Shown: positions 55,190 to 63,598 of the stretch, piece after piece
Numbering within the stretch: the first letter of the stretch is position 1
How the letters are laid out: each line of letters begins with the position of its first letter
Assembly (NCBI GenBank): GCA_020446815.1
Contig: JAGRDY010000026.1
Coordinates: 372,001 to 436,000 of the forward strand
Source of the DNA: Paracoccaceae bacterium
Lineage (GTDB): Bacteria; Pseudomonadota; Alphaproteobacteria; Rhodobacterales; Rhodobacteraceae
DNA: 64,000 nt
Direction of reading: 5' to 3'
The notes under the pieces: model-generated
Database searches by the model: none
What the model saw: the letters and a program-made list of their open reading frames with translations, nothing else
Told to the model about the DNA's origin: nothing
Position numbers and translations under genes: made by a program

Positions 55190-56292
55190 CCCGAAACATT
55201 CCCGTCATGCGACAGCTGGAGCAATGGCTCTGGCAGAAAGGCATATGTGTTTCCGCCGCTGGCGATGAAATCCGGCAAGGATTCCCCCCGCGCCTGCACG
55301 AATTTGCGCAAGTTCACCACCAAACGATGTTTGGTCGCCGCGACCGGGTTGGAACCGATTTCCATGAAGATCTTTTCCCAGATATCGAGATAGAGCATCT
55401 GCTGCGGAATCCACAGACCGGACCGTTCGGCAAGATAGATCAGCACATCGGTTTCGCGCGGCCGCATCTCGACCCGTTCGGCGCGCCAGCGGATCACCCG
55501 GTCCCTGCGCGACAGCGCGAGGGGGCCGAAAATCAGCTGATCTTCGGTAAGACGCGGGCGCAACAGAACCTTCACGCGGGCGCACAGTTCGTCGGCATGG
55601 GCGGGCTTGCACAAATAATCGTTGGCGCCGGCCCGTTCCAGCCCGTCCACCCGATCGGCGATATCGGTCATCGCGGTATAGATCAGCGCCGGTGTGCTGA
55701 TCCGTTCGGCGCGCAGTCGCGCGACAAAGCTCAGCCCGTCGCCATCGGGTAACTGCCGGTCCACGATCAGCGCATCGAGCGGCCCCGCCCCGAATGCCGC
55801 ATAGGCCGCAGCAAGGTTGTGAACCGCCACGACCCGCATTCCGGCGCCTGTCAGCTCTTCGGCAACCCACCGGGCAATGCTTTCATCGTCATCGACAACC
55901 AGGATACGTGGCGCTTCGTTGATCAGGCAAAGGGCGCGCACGCGGGTCACGAAATCTTCGGCGGGCGCGCCCTGCTGAATGACATCGGCGGCGCCGGCAC
56001 TGAGAAGTGCCTCGCGCTGGACCCGATAGGCGGTGCCGGCGACAAGGCGAAACAGCACCAGAACGGGAATACCCGTCGCCGCCAGCGCGGCGGTTTCGCG
56101 GGCCAGAACTTCCGGTGTCATTGGCGCGCCATCCAGAAGCAACACCGAAAGATCGCGCAGGTCCGCCTCGGGGATGGCACCTTCGATTTCACGAACGACA
56201 ACCTTGTCGGCGCGCAGAAATGCGACATAGCCGTCGAGGTCCGGCCCACCCTTTCGGATCAGGCCAACCGAACGAAATTCGCTGTGCGTCAT
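55186..56292 (-). CDS. OmpR-like response regulator with extra N-terminal pseudo-receiver
   Basis: Protein of 368 residues, longer than the usual 225. Residues 1-125 look like a degenerate receiver (SVLLLDGAPMTPEVLARETA, a single Asp where the phosphoacceptor would be, and no acidic pair). Residues about 128-245 are a canonical receiver (ILVVDDDESIARWVAEELTG, phosphoacceptor in ALIVDRQLPDGDG, switch lysine in NDYLCKPAHADEL). The winged helix follows (MRPRETDVLIYLAERSGLWI, AATKHRLVVNLRKF). First gene of the minus-strand operon, divergent from the Srf operon across 255 bases. Confidence 0.92.
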   Translation of the reverse strand: MTHSEFRSVGLIRKGGPDLDGYVAFLRADKVVVREIEGAIPEADLRDLSVLLLDGAPMTPEVLARETAALAATGIPVLVLFRLVAGTAYRVQREALLSAGAADVIQQGAPAEDFVTRVRALCLINEAPRILVVDDDESIARWVAEELTGAGMRVVAVHNLAAAYAAFGAGPLDALIVDRQLPDGDGLSFVARLRAERISTPALIYTAMTDIADRVDGLERAGANDYLCKPAHADELCARVKVLLRPRLTEDQLIFGPLALSRRDRVIRWRAERVEMRPRETDVLIYLAERSGLWIPQQMLYLDIWEKIFMEIGSNPVAATKHRLVVNLRKFVQARGESLPDFIASGGNTYAFLPEPLLQLSHDGNVSG

Positions 56293-56317
56293 CTTGCTTC
56301 TTTCTGCATCGGCGCCT

Positions 56318-56335
56318 CTGCCGGGCCCCCGGCAG
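56318..56335. repeat. 8-bp hairpin in the response regulator leader
   Basis: CTGCCGGG-CC-CCCGGCAG, a perfect palindrome with a 2-base centre, about 26-43 bases upstream of the regulator ATG. No T-tract; perhaps an operator or an mRNA-stability element. Confidence 0.5.
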
Positions 56336-56426
56336 TTGTGCGGACAAACATGGCTATGTCCTGTTTTCTAGGGCAACGAGGCGTGCCATTGAATTGATAT
56401 CCCGTGTCATCGGCACTGTGACCGCA

Positions 56427-56441
56427 TGACAAAATCTGTCA
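56427..56441. promoter_or_regulatory. Operator D: perfect TGACA-N5-TGTCA in the divergent control region
   Basis: TGACA-AAATC-TGTCA followed by ATGCCGCC. A perfect version of the inverted repeat found at sites A, B and C, with the same TGC two bases downstream. It is 135 bases from the response regulator start and 106 from the start of the rightward operon. Confidence 0.65.
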
Positions 56442-56463
56442 ATGCCGCCAGCACCCAGACCGA

Positions 56464-56499
56464 TTGACTGGGCTGGGCAAATAGCCTCTATTAAGAGGC
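56464..56499 (+). promoter_or_regulatory. Possible promoter and inverted repeat before the Srf operon
   Basis: TTGACT (56464-56469) is followed after 17 bases by TCTATT (56487-56492), a plausible promoter. Overlapping its -10 is the perfect inverted repeat GCCTCT-ATTA-AGAGGC (56484-56499), suited to a repressor or to an RNA hairpin. A second -10-like GATAAT lies at 56518-56523. Confidence 0.45.
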
Positions 56500-56547
56500 A
56501 AACGGCTGTGACCAATTGATAATTACACTTCGGGGGGTGGTCTTACG

Positions 56548-57258
56548 ATGCAGCGCGTTCTGATCGCCATTTTAGCGGTTGGCCTCATCGCGGGTGTTGC
56601 CGTTGCCGGCTATCTGACATTGCAAAGCTGTGGATTGAACGCGGGGTTCATGCAGAAATGGCTGCCCGGCAGCTGCCGTCTTGACGATGCGGCCGACACC
56701 AGCACCCGCCTTGCCAGCCTCAAGCAGCGCAATGAATCGCTGCGGCGCGACGTGGTTGCCGCCGAACGGGCGCTTGCGCAACTGCAATGCGATGCAGTCT
56801 ATGAACAGCCCCTGCCGGTCGCCCCGCCACCAACCCTGCCAGATCCCGCCCCCGCCCCGACAATTGACGAAGATGCCTGGCGGGCGGGAGATTTGGGCGC
56901 GCTGAACGGTTGCTGGGATCTCGATTCCAACTATCGGGTCCAGCATATTCAGACCGGGGCCATCACCCATTACACCCAATGGCGCATGTGTTTTGACGCC
57001 AATGGCGGCGGCACCGAAGAAATGACCGCCACCAATGGCACGCGCTGCAAGGGCAGTGTTTCGGGGCAGTTCGACGGGGCCGGCCATCTGGCCATCGACG
57101 AGCCGGGCAATCTGCAATGCTCCGATGGCACCATGATCTTCCAGCGCGTGCTGAACTGCGCATTGTCCGGCGACGGGACGGCATCCTGCACCGAAACGCA
57201 ACCTGAACTGGGACGAACCAGCACGGTGCGCCTGCGCCGCAGCAAGGAGGGACGCTAA
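56548..57258 (+). CDS. Membrane-anchored Cys-containing protein of the Srf operon
   Basis: Protein of 236 residues. An uncleaved anchor helix (VLIAILAVGLIAGVAVAGYL), a short coiled coil (LASLKQRNESLRRDVVAAER), a Pro-rich linker, and a C-terminal beta domain (about 120-230) beginning NGCWDLDSNYRVQHIQTGAI with six cysteines in ordered places (GCWD, RMCFD, TRCKG, LQCSD, LNCAL, ASCTE), probably disulphide-paired and so periplasmic. I do not recognise a named family with certainty; the position, first gene before the Srf genes, suggests a SrfA-like component. GGGGGTGG precedes the ATG; the next gene begins 4 bases after the stop. Confidence 0.72.
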   Translation: MQRVLIAILAVGLIAGVAVAGYLTLQSCGLNAGFMQKWLPGSCRLDDAADTSTRLASLKQRNESLRRDVVAAERALAQLQCDAVYEQPLPVAPPPTLPDPAPAPTIDEDAWRAGDLGALNGCWDLDSNYRVQHIQTGAITHYTQWRMCFDANGGGTEEMTATNGTRCKGSVSGQFDGAGHLAIDEPGNLQCSDGTMIFQRVLNCALSGDGTASCTETQPELGRTSTVRLRRSKEGR

Positions 57259-57262
57259 GGCC

Positions 57263-59161
57263 ATGGCCGAACATTTCCTGACCAAATCTCCGTTTGACCG
57301 CGCCCAGTGCCTCGAATACGGCGCCGGCCTGGCGCTCGAAAGCTATGCGGCACTGCACGCCGCGCTAAGCCAGCGCCTGTCGCCGGCCGTCGCCGACCTT
57401 TTCGCCGAACCCTTGATCAGCCACGGCAATGACGCGGCGCCGGGAAGCGTGTCTTGGTACACCGCGCATGAGGGCGAAGGCCGCCCGCTCAAGGATCTGG
57501 ACGATACCGAACAGGCGCGGGTCAGTGCGATCCTGAGCCGTGATCTGCGCGCTATCCGCGACTTGTTGGGCGATGCCGAGGAAGGGACGCTGGTCGGGGC
57601 CGCCTTGCATCTGGCGGGCAGCCACACCGGCGATATCTGGGTCGTGGGCGGGCATCCGGTTCTTATCAACTGGGCAATGCTGCCCGCAGGCACCGGCCGC
57701 GACGCGGCATCGCGCGCGGCGCATTTCGCGGCAACCCTTGGCCGTTACCTGCCGATGACCGCCGCCCCGCCGATCACCGAAGGGGAGCGCAGCGCCAGGC
57801 TGGAAAAACTGGCGCAAGCCTCTGCCGAAAAACCATCTTTGCCATCCCAAAGCGCGCAAGCCGCTGATCCGGGCCCCGCGCAAACACCGTCGGCGGCGGC
57901 CGTCGGTGGCGCGGCCGGCACGGCGCCGGCAACCGCGGCAACCCCCATCAATGCGCCGCCCGCCGTGCGCCGGCCCATCGGGGCGCTGGCCTGGCTTCCG
58001 CTGGTCGTCCTGTTGCTTCTGGCGGGCGCGGCGGTGATCTGGCTCTTGATGCCCGGGACGCGGATCTTTCCGGTCGAACGCGCCGACATCGTCGACGATG
58101 CCGCCGCCGCCGAGGCAACAAGCCAGATCAACGAATCGCTTGAGACACGGCTGGCGGCGCTGCGGGCCGCGCTGGACGGCGCCCAGTGCCGCGATGACGG
58201 CACGCTGTTGATGCCCGGCGGGCGCACAATCGAAGGCTTGCTGCCGCCGGTTCCCGGCAACCCCGACGACGCGCCCGGCAAAAAGGCCGCCGCCGATCCG
58301 ATTTCGATCCTGCCGCCCGATCCCGCCCGTGTGCAGGTGCCCGACCGCGATCCCGATGATCCGGGCTCCACCGCCATCGACAGCGCCTCGTTGCTTGACA
58401 TGATCGAGGCCCGCACCGTGATGGTCGTCGCAAGAACGGCGGAAGGGTTGAGTACCGGGACGGGTTTTTTCATTGCGCCGGAACTGGTGGTGACCAATCT
58501 TCATGTGGTCAACGGCGCCCCGCCGGGCAGCGTCCATGTGACCAGCAAATCGCTGGGGGCACTGCAATCGGCGCAGGTTCTGAAGACCGAAGGCCCGTTC
58601 ACCAATACCGGCACCGATTTCGCGCTCTTGCGGGTTGCGGGCGCGAACGCGCGTCATTTCGCGCTGCTGATGCCGACCAATTCACTGAAACTGCAAAGCG
58701 TCATCGCCGCAGGCTATCCGGGCGATGTGCTGCGCACGGACGCTTCCTTTGCGGCACTCAAATCAGGCGATGCGCGGGCCGTGCCCGGCCTGACGGTAAC
58801 GGACGGTACGGTCAATACCGAACAATCGCTGACCCCCGGCACCTTGGCCATCGTGCATTCCGCGCCGATTTCGCAGGGCAATTCGGGCGGGCCGCTGGTT
58901 GACATGTGCGGGCGGGTCATCGGCGTGAATACATTCGTCGTGCACGGCAACCTGAGAAACCTGAATTTCGCGCTCTCCACCCAGGATCTGAAACGTTTCG
59001 TCGAAGGCGCAGGAGTGACGGTCGATGTCACCTCGCAACCCTGCCAGCCGCAGATACTCCGCCCCAGCGCGCCACAGGTGGCTTCCGCGCCGGCCGAGAC
59101 CGCACCCGCGCAGGCTCCGGCGCTGCCCGATTTCGGCCTGCCGGACCCGGACGGAAACTAG
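57263..59161 (+). CDS. Membrane-anchored trypsin-like serine protease with shared N-terminal domain
   Basis: Protein of 632 residues. Residues 1-150 are a cytoplasmic domain also present in the next gene product (LFAEPLISHGNDAAPGSVSW; HPVLINWAML). A Pro/Ala linker, a transmembrane helix at about 243-263 (WLPLVVLLLLAGAAVIWLL) and a periplasmic coiled segment follow. The S1-type domain has the full triad: His414 in TNLHVVNG, Asp452 in GTDFALLRV, Ser541 in SQGNSGGPLVD. This is a degS/HtrA-like protease without a visible PDZ domain; the Pro-rich tail ends PDFGLPDPDGN. AAGGAGGG lies before the start. With the caspase and CHAT proteins it makes three protease folds in one cluster. Confidence 0.9.
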   Translation: MAEHFLTKSPFDRAQCLEYGAGLALESYAALHAALSQRLSPAVADLFAEPLISHGNDAAPGSVSWYTAHEGEGRPLKDLDDTEQARVSAILSRDLRAIRDLLGDAEEGTLVGAALHLAGSHTGDIWVVGGHPVLINWAMLPAGTGRDAASRAAHFAATLGRYLPMTAAPPITEGERSARLEKLAQASAEKPSLPSQSAQAADPGPAQTPSAAAVGGAAGTAPATAATPINAPPAVRRPIGALAWLPLVVLLLLAGAAVIWLLMPGTRIFPVERADIVDDAAAAEATSQINESLETRLAALRAALDGAQCRDDGTLLMPGGRTIEGLLPPVPGNPDDAPGKKAAADPISILPPDPARVQVPDRDPDDPGSTAIDSASLLDMIEARTVMVVARTAEGLSTGTGFFIAPELVVTNLHVVNGAPPGSVHVTSKSLGALQSAQVLKTEGPFTNTGTDFALLRVAGANARHFALLMPTNSLKLQSVIAAGYPGDVLRTDASFAALKSGDARAVPGLTVTDGTVNTEQSLTPGTLAIVHSAPISQGNSGGPLVDMCGRVIGVNTFVVHGNLRNLNFALSTQDLKRFVEGAGVTVDVTSQPCQPQILRPSAPQVASAPAETAPAQAPALPDFGLPDPDGN

Positions 59162-59172
59162 GGCGCCAGATC

Positions 59173-60471
59173 ATGTTCGAAGCTTTCCTCGCCACCACAT
59201 CCTCCGAAGGTCTGAGCGCCCTGGGAATGCGCGAACAGCGGTCCTACGAACTGGTGTCCGATGCCGCCCGCGACCGGCTCGGGCCCGAGCACGCGGCGCT
59301 TTTCGGCGAACCGGTGGCAACAGCGCATGGCGATCAATATGACTGGTACGCGGCAATGGAAGGGCGCGCGCGCAAGCTTCTGGCGCTTGACGAGGAAGAG
59401 CAGTCCGCGGCGCGCGCCACGCTCGGCCGATTGACCGCCGACATCCGCGGCCTTGCGCAGGAACTGGCCGACAGTGGATCGCCCGACGACCTGCGGCTTG
59501 GCGAGGCATTGGCCAATGCCGTGCAATATCCGGGAGACGATTACGTCCATGTCGTCGAGGTGAAAGACGAAGGTGGCGTGAAATTGCAGCCGGTCCTGGT
59601 CAACTGGGCCTGGATCAGCGACAGGCAGCGCGCTGTTCCCACCGATCTCAGGCAAGAAGCAAAACGGCGGCCCCCAAAACCCGCTCTGCCCGTTGCACCC
59701 GTGGTCCTGGCACCTGCGCCGGGCAGCGCACCGGCGCCGCAAATCACTCAGGCAACCGCTATCGACCGCACGCTCTGGCTGCGCTGGCTGTTGTTGCTGG
59801 GCTGGCTCTTGCTGGCGATCCTCTGCACCATCATCGTGCTGCTGCTGGTGCGGCCTTGCGCGATCAACGGCCCGGCATGGCTGTCTTTTTGCGTGGCAGA
59901 GCCGATCCCCGACGACGGAGCGGAAGCGCGCGGCCGCGAATTGCAGAACCTGATTACCCAGGCCGAAAAACGCATCGCCATCGCGGATCGCGCCTGCCAG
60001 CCGCTGCCACCCGCACCGGCGGAACCGGAGGCCCTGCCCGCCCCCGCCCCGACGCCGGAACCCGGCAATGAAATCCAAGGCCGCCTGAACCGCGCCGGCG
60101 CGATGAAGGGCGATCTGTCGATTTCTCTGGCCTGGAACAGCAAGGCCGATCTCGACCTGTCGGTCACCTGCCCGCGCGGCCAGACGATCTGGTATCGCAA
60201 CCGCAATCTATGCAAGGGCGAATTGGACGTGGACAGCAATGCGCGCAAGAACAATTTGCGCAACGATCCGGTCGAAAACGTCTTTTATGTCTCTCCGGAT
60301 CGTGGAATCTACAAGATTGGCGTCACACTTTTTGCCACCCACGGTGCATCCGTGTCACAACCTTTCGAGCTTTTGATCCGCGACGGAGATCAGACAAAGC
60401 TCGAACACGGCGTCGTGACCGGTAAGGGCAAGGTCTGGTCGACAACCATCAACTACGCAGGAACACGATGA
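59173..60471 (+). CDS. Membrane-anchored SrfA-like protein with DUF2135-like domain
   Basis: Protein of 432 residues. Residues 1-150 match the N-terminal domain of the preceding protease (LFGEPVATAHGDQYDWYAAM; VLVNWAWI). A Pro-rich linker and a transmembrane helix at about 203-227 (LWLRWLLLLGWLLLAILCTI) lead to a short coiled coil and a periplasmic beta-sandwich: SISLAWNSKADLDLSVTCPR, DVDSNARKNNLRNDPVENVF, YKIGVTLFATHG. That DLDLxVxxP-G pattern is like the DUF2135 domain of VWA-associated proteins. It overlaps srfB by 4 bases, the place of srfA in Salmonella, hence the SrfA-like call (by position). No catalytic site seen. Confidence 0.75.
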   Translation: MFEAFLATTSSEGLSALGMREQRSYELVSDAARDRLGPEHAALFGEPVATAHGDQYDWYAAMEGRARKLLALDEEEQSAARATLGRLTADIRGLAQELADSGSPDDLRLGEALANAVQYPGDDYVHVVEVKDEGGVKLQPVLVNWAWISDRQRAVPTDLRQEAKRRPPKPALPVAPVVLAPAPGSAPAPQITQATAIDRTLWLRWLLLLGWLLLAILCTIIVLLLVRPCAINGPAWLSFCVAEPIPDDGAEARGRELQNLITQAEKRIAIADRACQPLPPAPAEPEALPAPAPTPEPGNEIQGRLNRAGAMKGDLSISLAWNSKADLDLSVTCPRGQTIWYRNRNLCKGELDVDSNARKNNLRNDPVENVFYVSPDRGIYKIGVTLFATHGASVSQPFELLIRDGDQTKLEHGVVTGKGKVWSTTINYAGTR

Positions 60472-63400
60472 CTTCCGACAAGAAAGAACCGCTGCGGCGA
60501 CTGGTGAACTGGCACCACGAAGTAACGCTTGTGCCCTTCACCGGCATTCAGATATTCGATTTCGGCTTTTGCCTCGACGATGTGCAGGCGCGCCCGTGGA
60601 AGTTCATCGAACGCACCGTCAGCGCCGAAGGCGAGCGCACGGAGCGGATGCTCATCCCGCTGAGCGGAAAAGAGGAAGACGACGCCGAGATCGAGGCGGC
60701 ATCGCACGCCGATGACGATCCCTATTCGATTCGCGCCACCGCCGCGATGGAGCCGTTTCTGGCCAAATGGGTGCCGGTGCCTGTGTTGCGGGTCAAAAGC
60801 GAACGCGGAGCGGCAGGCGAGGAGCGGTTCGATCCCGGCCCGTCGAGCTGGGCGCGGTTGCGCACCGTCGAACTTGATGCGCCCGACCCGGATACCGGCC
60901 ATACCCATCGTGTGCAACTTGCCGTCGATACGACGCTGATCGCCCAGGACCAGAGCCGCCACTATGTCGCCCCGCAACGCGCCGACGCCGAAAAGCCGCG
61001 CGATTTCCGCCTGGTCTCGGATCCGGCGCTGATGGGCTGGTTCCTGCGCCGTCTCGAGGAGGGCGAAGACGGTGTCATGCTCGATCTGCAACTTTGGGTC
61101 TCGGACTGGCTGAAGGAACTGTTTCTGGCCTACAAGCGCCATGAACGCCCGGGGCGCAACATTTCCGAAGACTCCCTGCCGCATCAATTCGAACACTGGG
61201 CACGTTACCTTGCCTATCTGCAATTGATCGACCAGGCCGTCAGCCCGCCGAAAATGCGTTTCGTCAATACCGTCACCGAACGCGACGCGATAACGCCGGT
61301 CGATGTCGATCTCGTTCTCGACATCGGCAATTCGCGCACCTGCGGCATCCTCATCGAACGCTTTCCGGGCGAATCGCGAATTGATCTTGTTCGATCCTTC
61401 CCGCTGGAAATTCGCGATCTGTCCCGCCCTGAATTGCACTATTCAGGCCTTTTTGAAAGCCGGGTGGAATTTGCCGAACTGAAGTTCGGAGACGACCGCT
61501 ATGCCGGCCGATCGGGGCGTCGCAACGCCTTCATGTGGCCCGGTTTCGTCCGTGTCGGGCCCGAGGCGCTACGGTTGATCCAGGGCGAAGAGGGCACCGA
61601 AACAACATCCGGCCTTTCCTCGCCCAAACGCTATATCTGGGATGACGAGGCGCGCCAGCAGGACTGGCGTTTTCACGATCATCTCGACCCCAACAACCTG
61701 CCCAAATCGGTGCGCGCCGCGATGCGGTTGCTGAACGAACAGGGCGATGTGCTCGAACAGGTCGCCTACGAAGAATCGCGGCGGCTGCGGCGGCGCGGCA
61801 AGACGCCGGCGAACCGCGCCATCCGGCCGCGCTTTTCACGCTCTGCGCTGTTCGGATTCATGCTCGCGGAGATCATTTCCCACGCCCTGGTTCAGGTCAA
61901 TGACCCCGGATCTCGCTCCAAGCGCGCGCAATCGGAACTGCCGCGTCGGCTCAACCGGATCATCCTGACGCTGCCAACCGCGACCTCGGTACAGGAACAG
62001 GCGATCATGCGGTCGCGCGCCGAAGGGGCGTTGCGGCTGGTCTGGTCGATCCTCGGCGTCAAGGACGGCGATACCAGTATTTCGCGGCGCCCCGAACTGA
62101 TTGTCGAATGGGATGAGGCGAGCTGCACGCAGCTTGTATATCTCTATAGCGAGTTGACGCAGAAATTCGACGGCAATATCAACGCTTTCCTGAATCTCAA
62201 GGGAAAGGCGCGCGAACGCAGCGGCCAGGCCGATGCGACACCCAGCCTGCGCCTGGCCTGCATCGACATCGGGGGCGGCACCACCGATCTGATGATTTCC
62301 ACCTATTGGGGGGAAGCCAACCGGATGCTGCATCCCGAACAGACGTTTCGCGAAGGCTTCCGTGTTGCGGGCGACGATCTGGTGCAGCGGGTGATCTCGG
62401 GTATCATCCTGCCGCGGCTTCAGGCCTCCATCGAGGCGGCGGGCGGGCGCTATGTCGGCGAAAAGATGCGCGAGCTTTTCGCCGGCGATATTGGCGGGCA
62501 GGATCAGCAGGTCGTGCAACGGCGCCGCCAGTTCGCGCTTCGCGCGCTGATGCCGTTGGCCGTGGCCGTGCTCGCGCTGAGCGAAACCGCCGCCGAATAC
62601 GACCGCGTCGATCTGTCGGTGGCGGATGTTCTGGGGCCGGCTGAAGAAATTGATGGCGACGACGATGCCGGGCTTGCGCAAAACCGCACATCGCGGCTTT
62701 CCGATGAAATGCTGGCCTATATAGAGACCGCCGCGGCCGAGGTCGGGGCCGAAGACTGGAAACTGGCCAATGTGACGCTGACCACATCGCGCGAAGATGT
62801 CGATGCCATTGCCCGCGAGGTATTCCAGAAGGTGCTGGGCAACATGGCCGAGGTCATCGACCATCTTGGCGCCGATGTCGTATTGCTGACAGGGCGGCCA
62901 TCGCGTCTGGCGGCGGTGCGGGCGATCATCGAGGAAATGCTTGTGGTGCCTCCGCACCGGCTGGTTTCCATGCACAACTACAAGACCGGGCGCTGGTATC
63001 CGTTCCGCGATCCGATCAGCCAGCGCATCGGCGACCCCAAGAGCACCGTCGCAGTCGGCGGTATGCTGATCGCACTTTCCGAAAACCGCATTCCGAACTT
63101 CAAGGTTTCGACCGCCGCCTTCCAGATGAAATCCACGGCGCGTTTTGTCGGTGAGATGGACAACAACGGGCAGATCAAGGATGAGCGGCTGATGTTCAGC
63201 GAACTCGATCTCGACACGAAGAGCAAGGGCGGCGAACAGACCGCAACCGTCAGCATGTTCGCGCCGATCCATATAGGATCACGGCAATTGCCGATCGAGC
63301 GCTGGACAACGACGCCGCTCTTCCGGCTCGATTACGCCAATGCCGCAGCGCAAAAAAGGCCGTCGCCGATCCGCGTCACCTTCGAGAAGGCCGAATTCGA

Positions 63401-63584
63401 CGACGACGAAAGCGAAAGCTCCGAAGACAAGCTGCGCCGCGAAGCGCTGCGCGAGGCGTTCGAGATTACCGAAGTCGAGGATGGCATTGGCGACGGCATG
63501 AAAAACACCGACATAAGGCTGAAACTGCACACACTCGGTTTTGACGATGAATACTGGATCGACACCGGTGTGTTCCAGTACTGA
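60468..63584 (+). CDS. srfB: SrfB-family protein (actin/Hsp70-fold ATPase)
   Basis: Protein of 1038 residues, the usual length for virulence factor SrfB. An N-terminal domain unique to the family (FTGIQIFDFGFCLDDVQARP) is followed by an actin/Hsp70-type ATPase core: phosphate-1 motif VLDIGNSRTCGI (about 283-294), phosphate-2 motif CIDIGGGTTDLM (D600), and the adenosine motif DVVLLTGRPSRLAAVRAI. The C-terminus is acidic (EFDDDESESSEDKLRREALR). No membrane segment or signal peptide. SrfB was named from the SsrB-regulated srfABC genes of Salmonella; its activity is not established. Overlaps the gene before by 4 bases; srfC follows after 14 bases. Confidence 0.92.
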   Translation: MTSDKKEPLRRLVNWHHEVTLVPFTGIQIFDFGFCLDDVQARPWKFIERTVSAEGERTERMLIPLSGKEEDDAEIEAASHADDDPYSIRATAAMEPFLAKWVPVPVLRVKSERGAAGEERFDPGPSSWARLRTVELDAPDPDTGHTHRVQLAVDTTLIAQDQSRHYVAPQRADAEKPRDFRLVSDPALMGWFLRRLEEGEDGVMLDLQLWVSDWLKELFLAYKRHERPGRNISEDSLPHQFEHWARYLAYLQLIDQAVSPPKMRFVNTVTERDAITPVDVDLVLDIGNSRTCGILIERFPGESRIDLVRSFPLEIRDLSRPELHYSGLFESRVEFAELKFGDDRYAGRSGRRNAFMWPGFVRVGPEALRLIQGEEGTETTSGLSSPKRYIWDDEARQQDWRFHDHLDPNNLPKSVRAAMRLLNEQGDVLEQVAYEESRRLRRRGKTPANRAIRPRFSRSALFGFMLAEIISHALVQVNDPGSRSKRAQSELPRRLNRIILTLPTATSVQEQAIMRSRAEGALRLVWSILGVKDGDTSISRRPELIVEWDEASCTQLVYLYSELTQKFDGNINAFLNLKGKARERSGQADATPSLRLACIDIGGGTTDLMISTYWGEANRMLHPEQTFREGFRVAGDDLVQRVISGIILPRLQASIEAAGGRYVGEKMRELFAGDIGGQDQQVVQRRRQFALRALMPLAVAVLALSETAAEYDRVDLSVADVLGPAEEIDGDDDAGLAQNRTSRLSDEMLAYIETAAAEVGAEDWKLANVTLTTSREDVDAIAREVFQKVLGNMAEVIDHLGADVVLLTGRPSRLAAVRAIIEEMLVVPPHRLVSMHNYKTGRWYPFRDPISQRIGDPKSTVAVGGMLIALSENRIPNFKVSTAAFQMKSTARFVGEMDNNGQIKDERLMFSELDLDTKSKGGEQTATVSMFAPIHIGSRQLPIERWTTTPLFRLDYANAAAQKRPSPIRVTFEKAEFDDDESESSEDKLRREALREAFEITEVEDGIGDGMKNTDIRLKLHTLGFDDEYWIDTGVFQY

Positions 63585-63598
63585 AGGGCGGGGATGGG

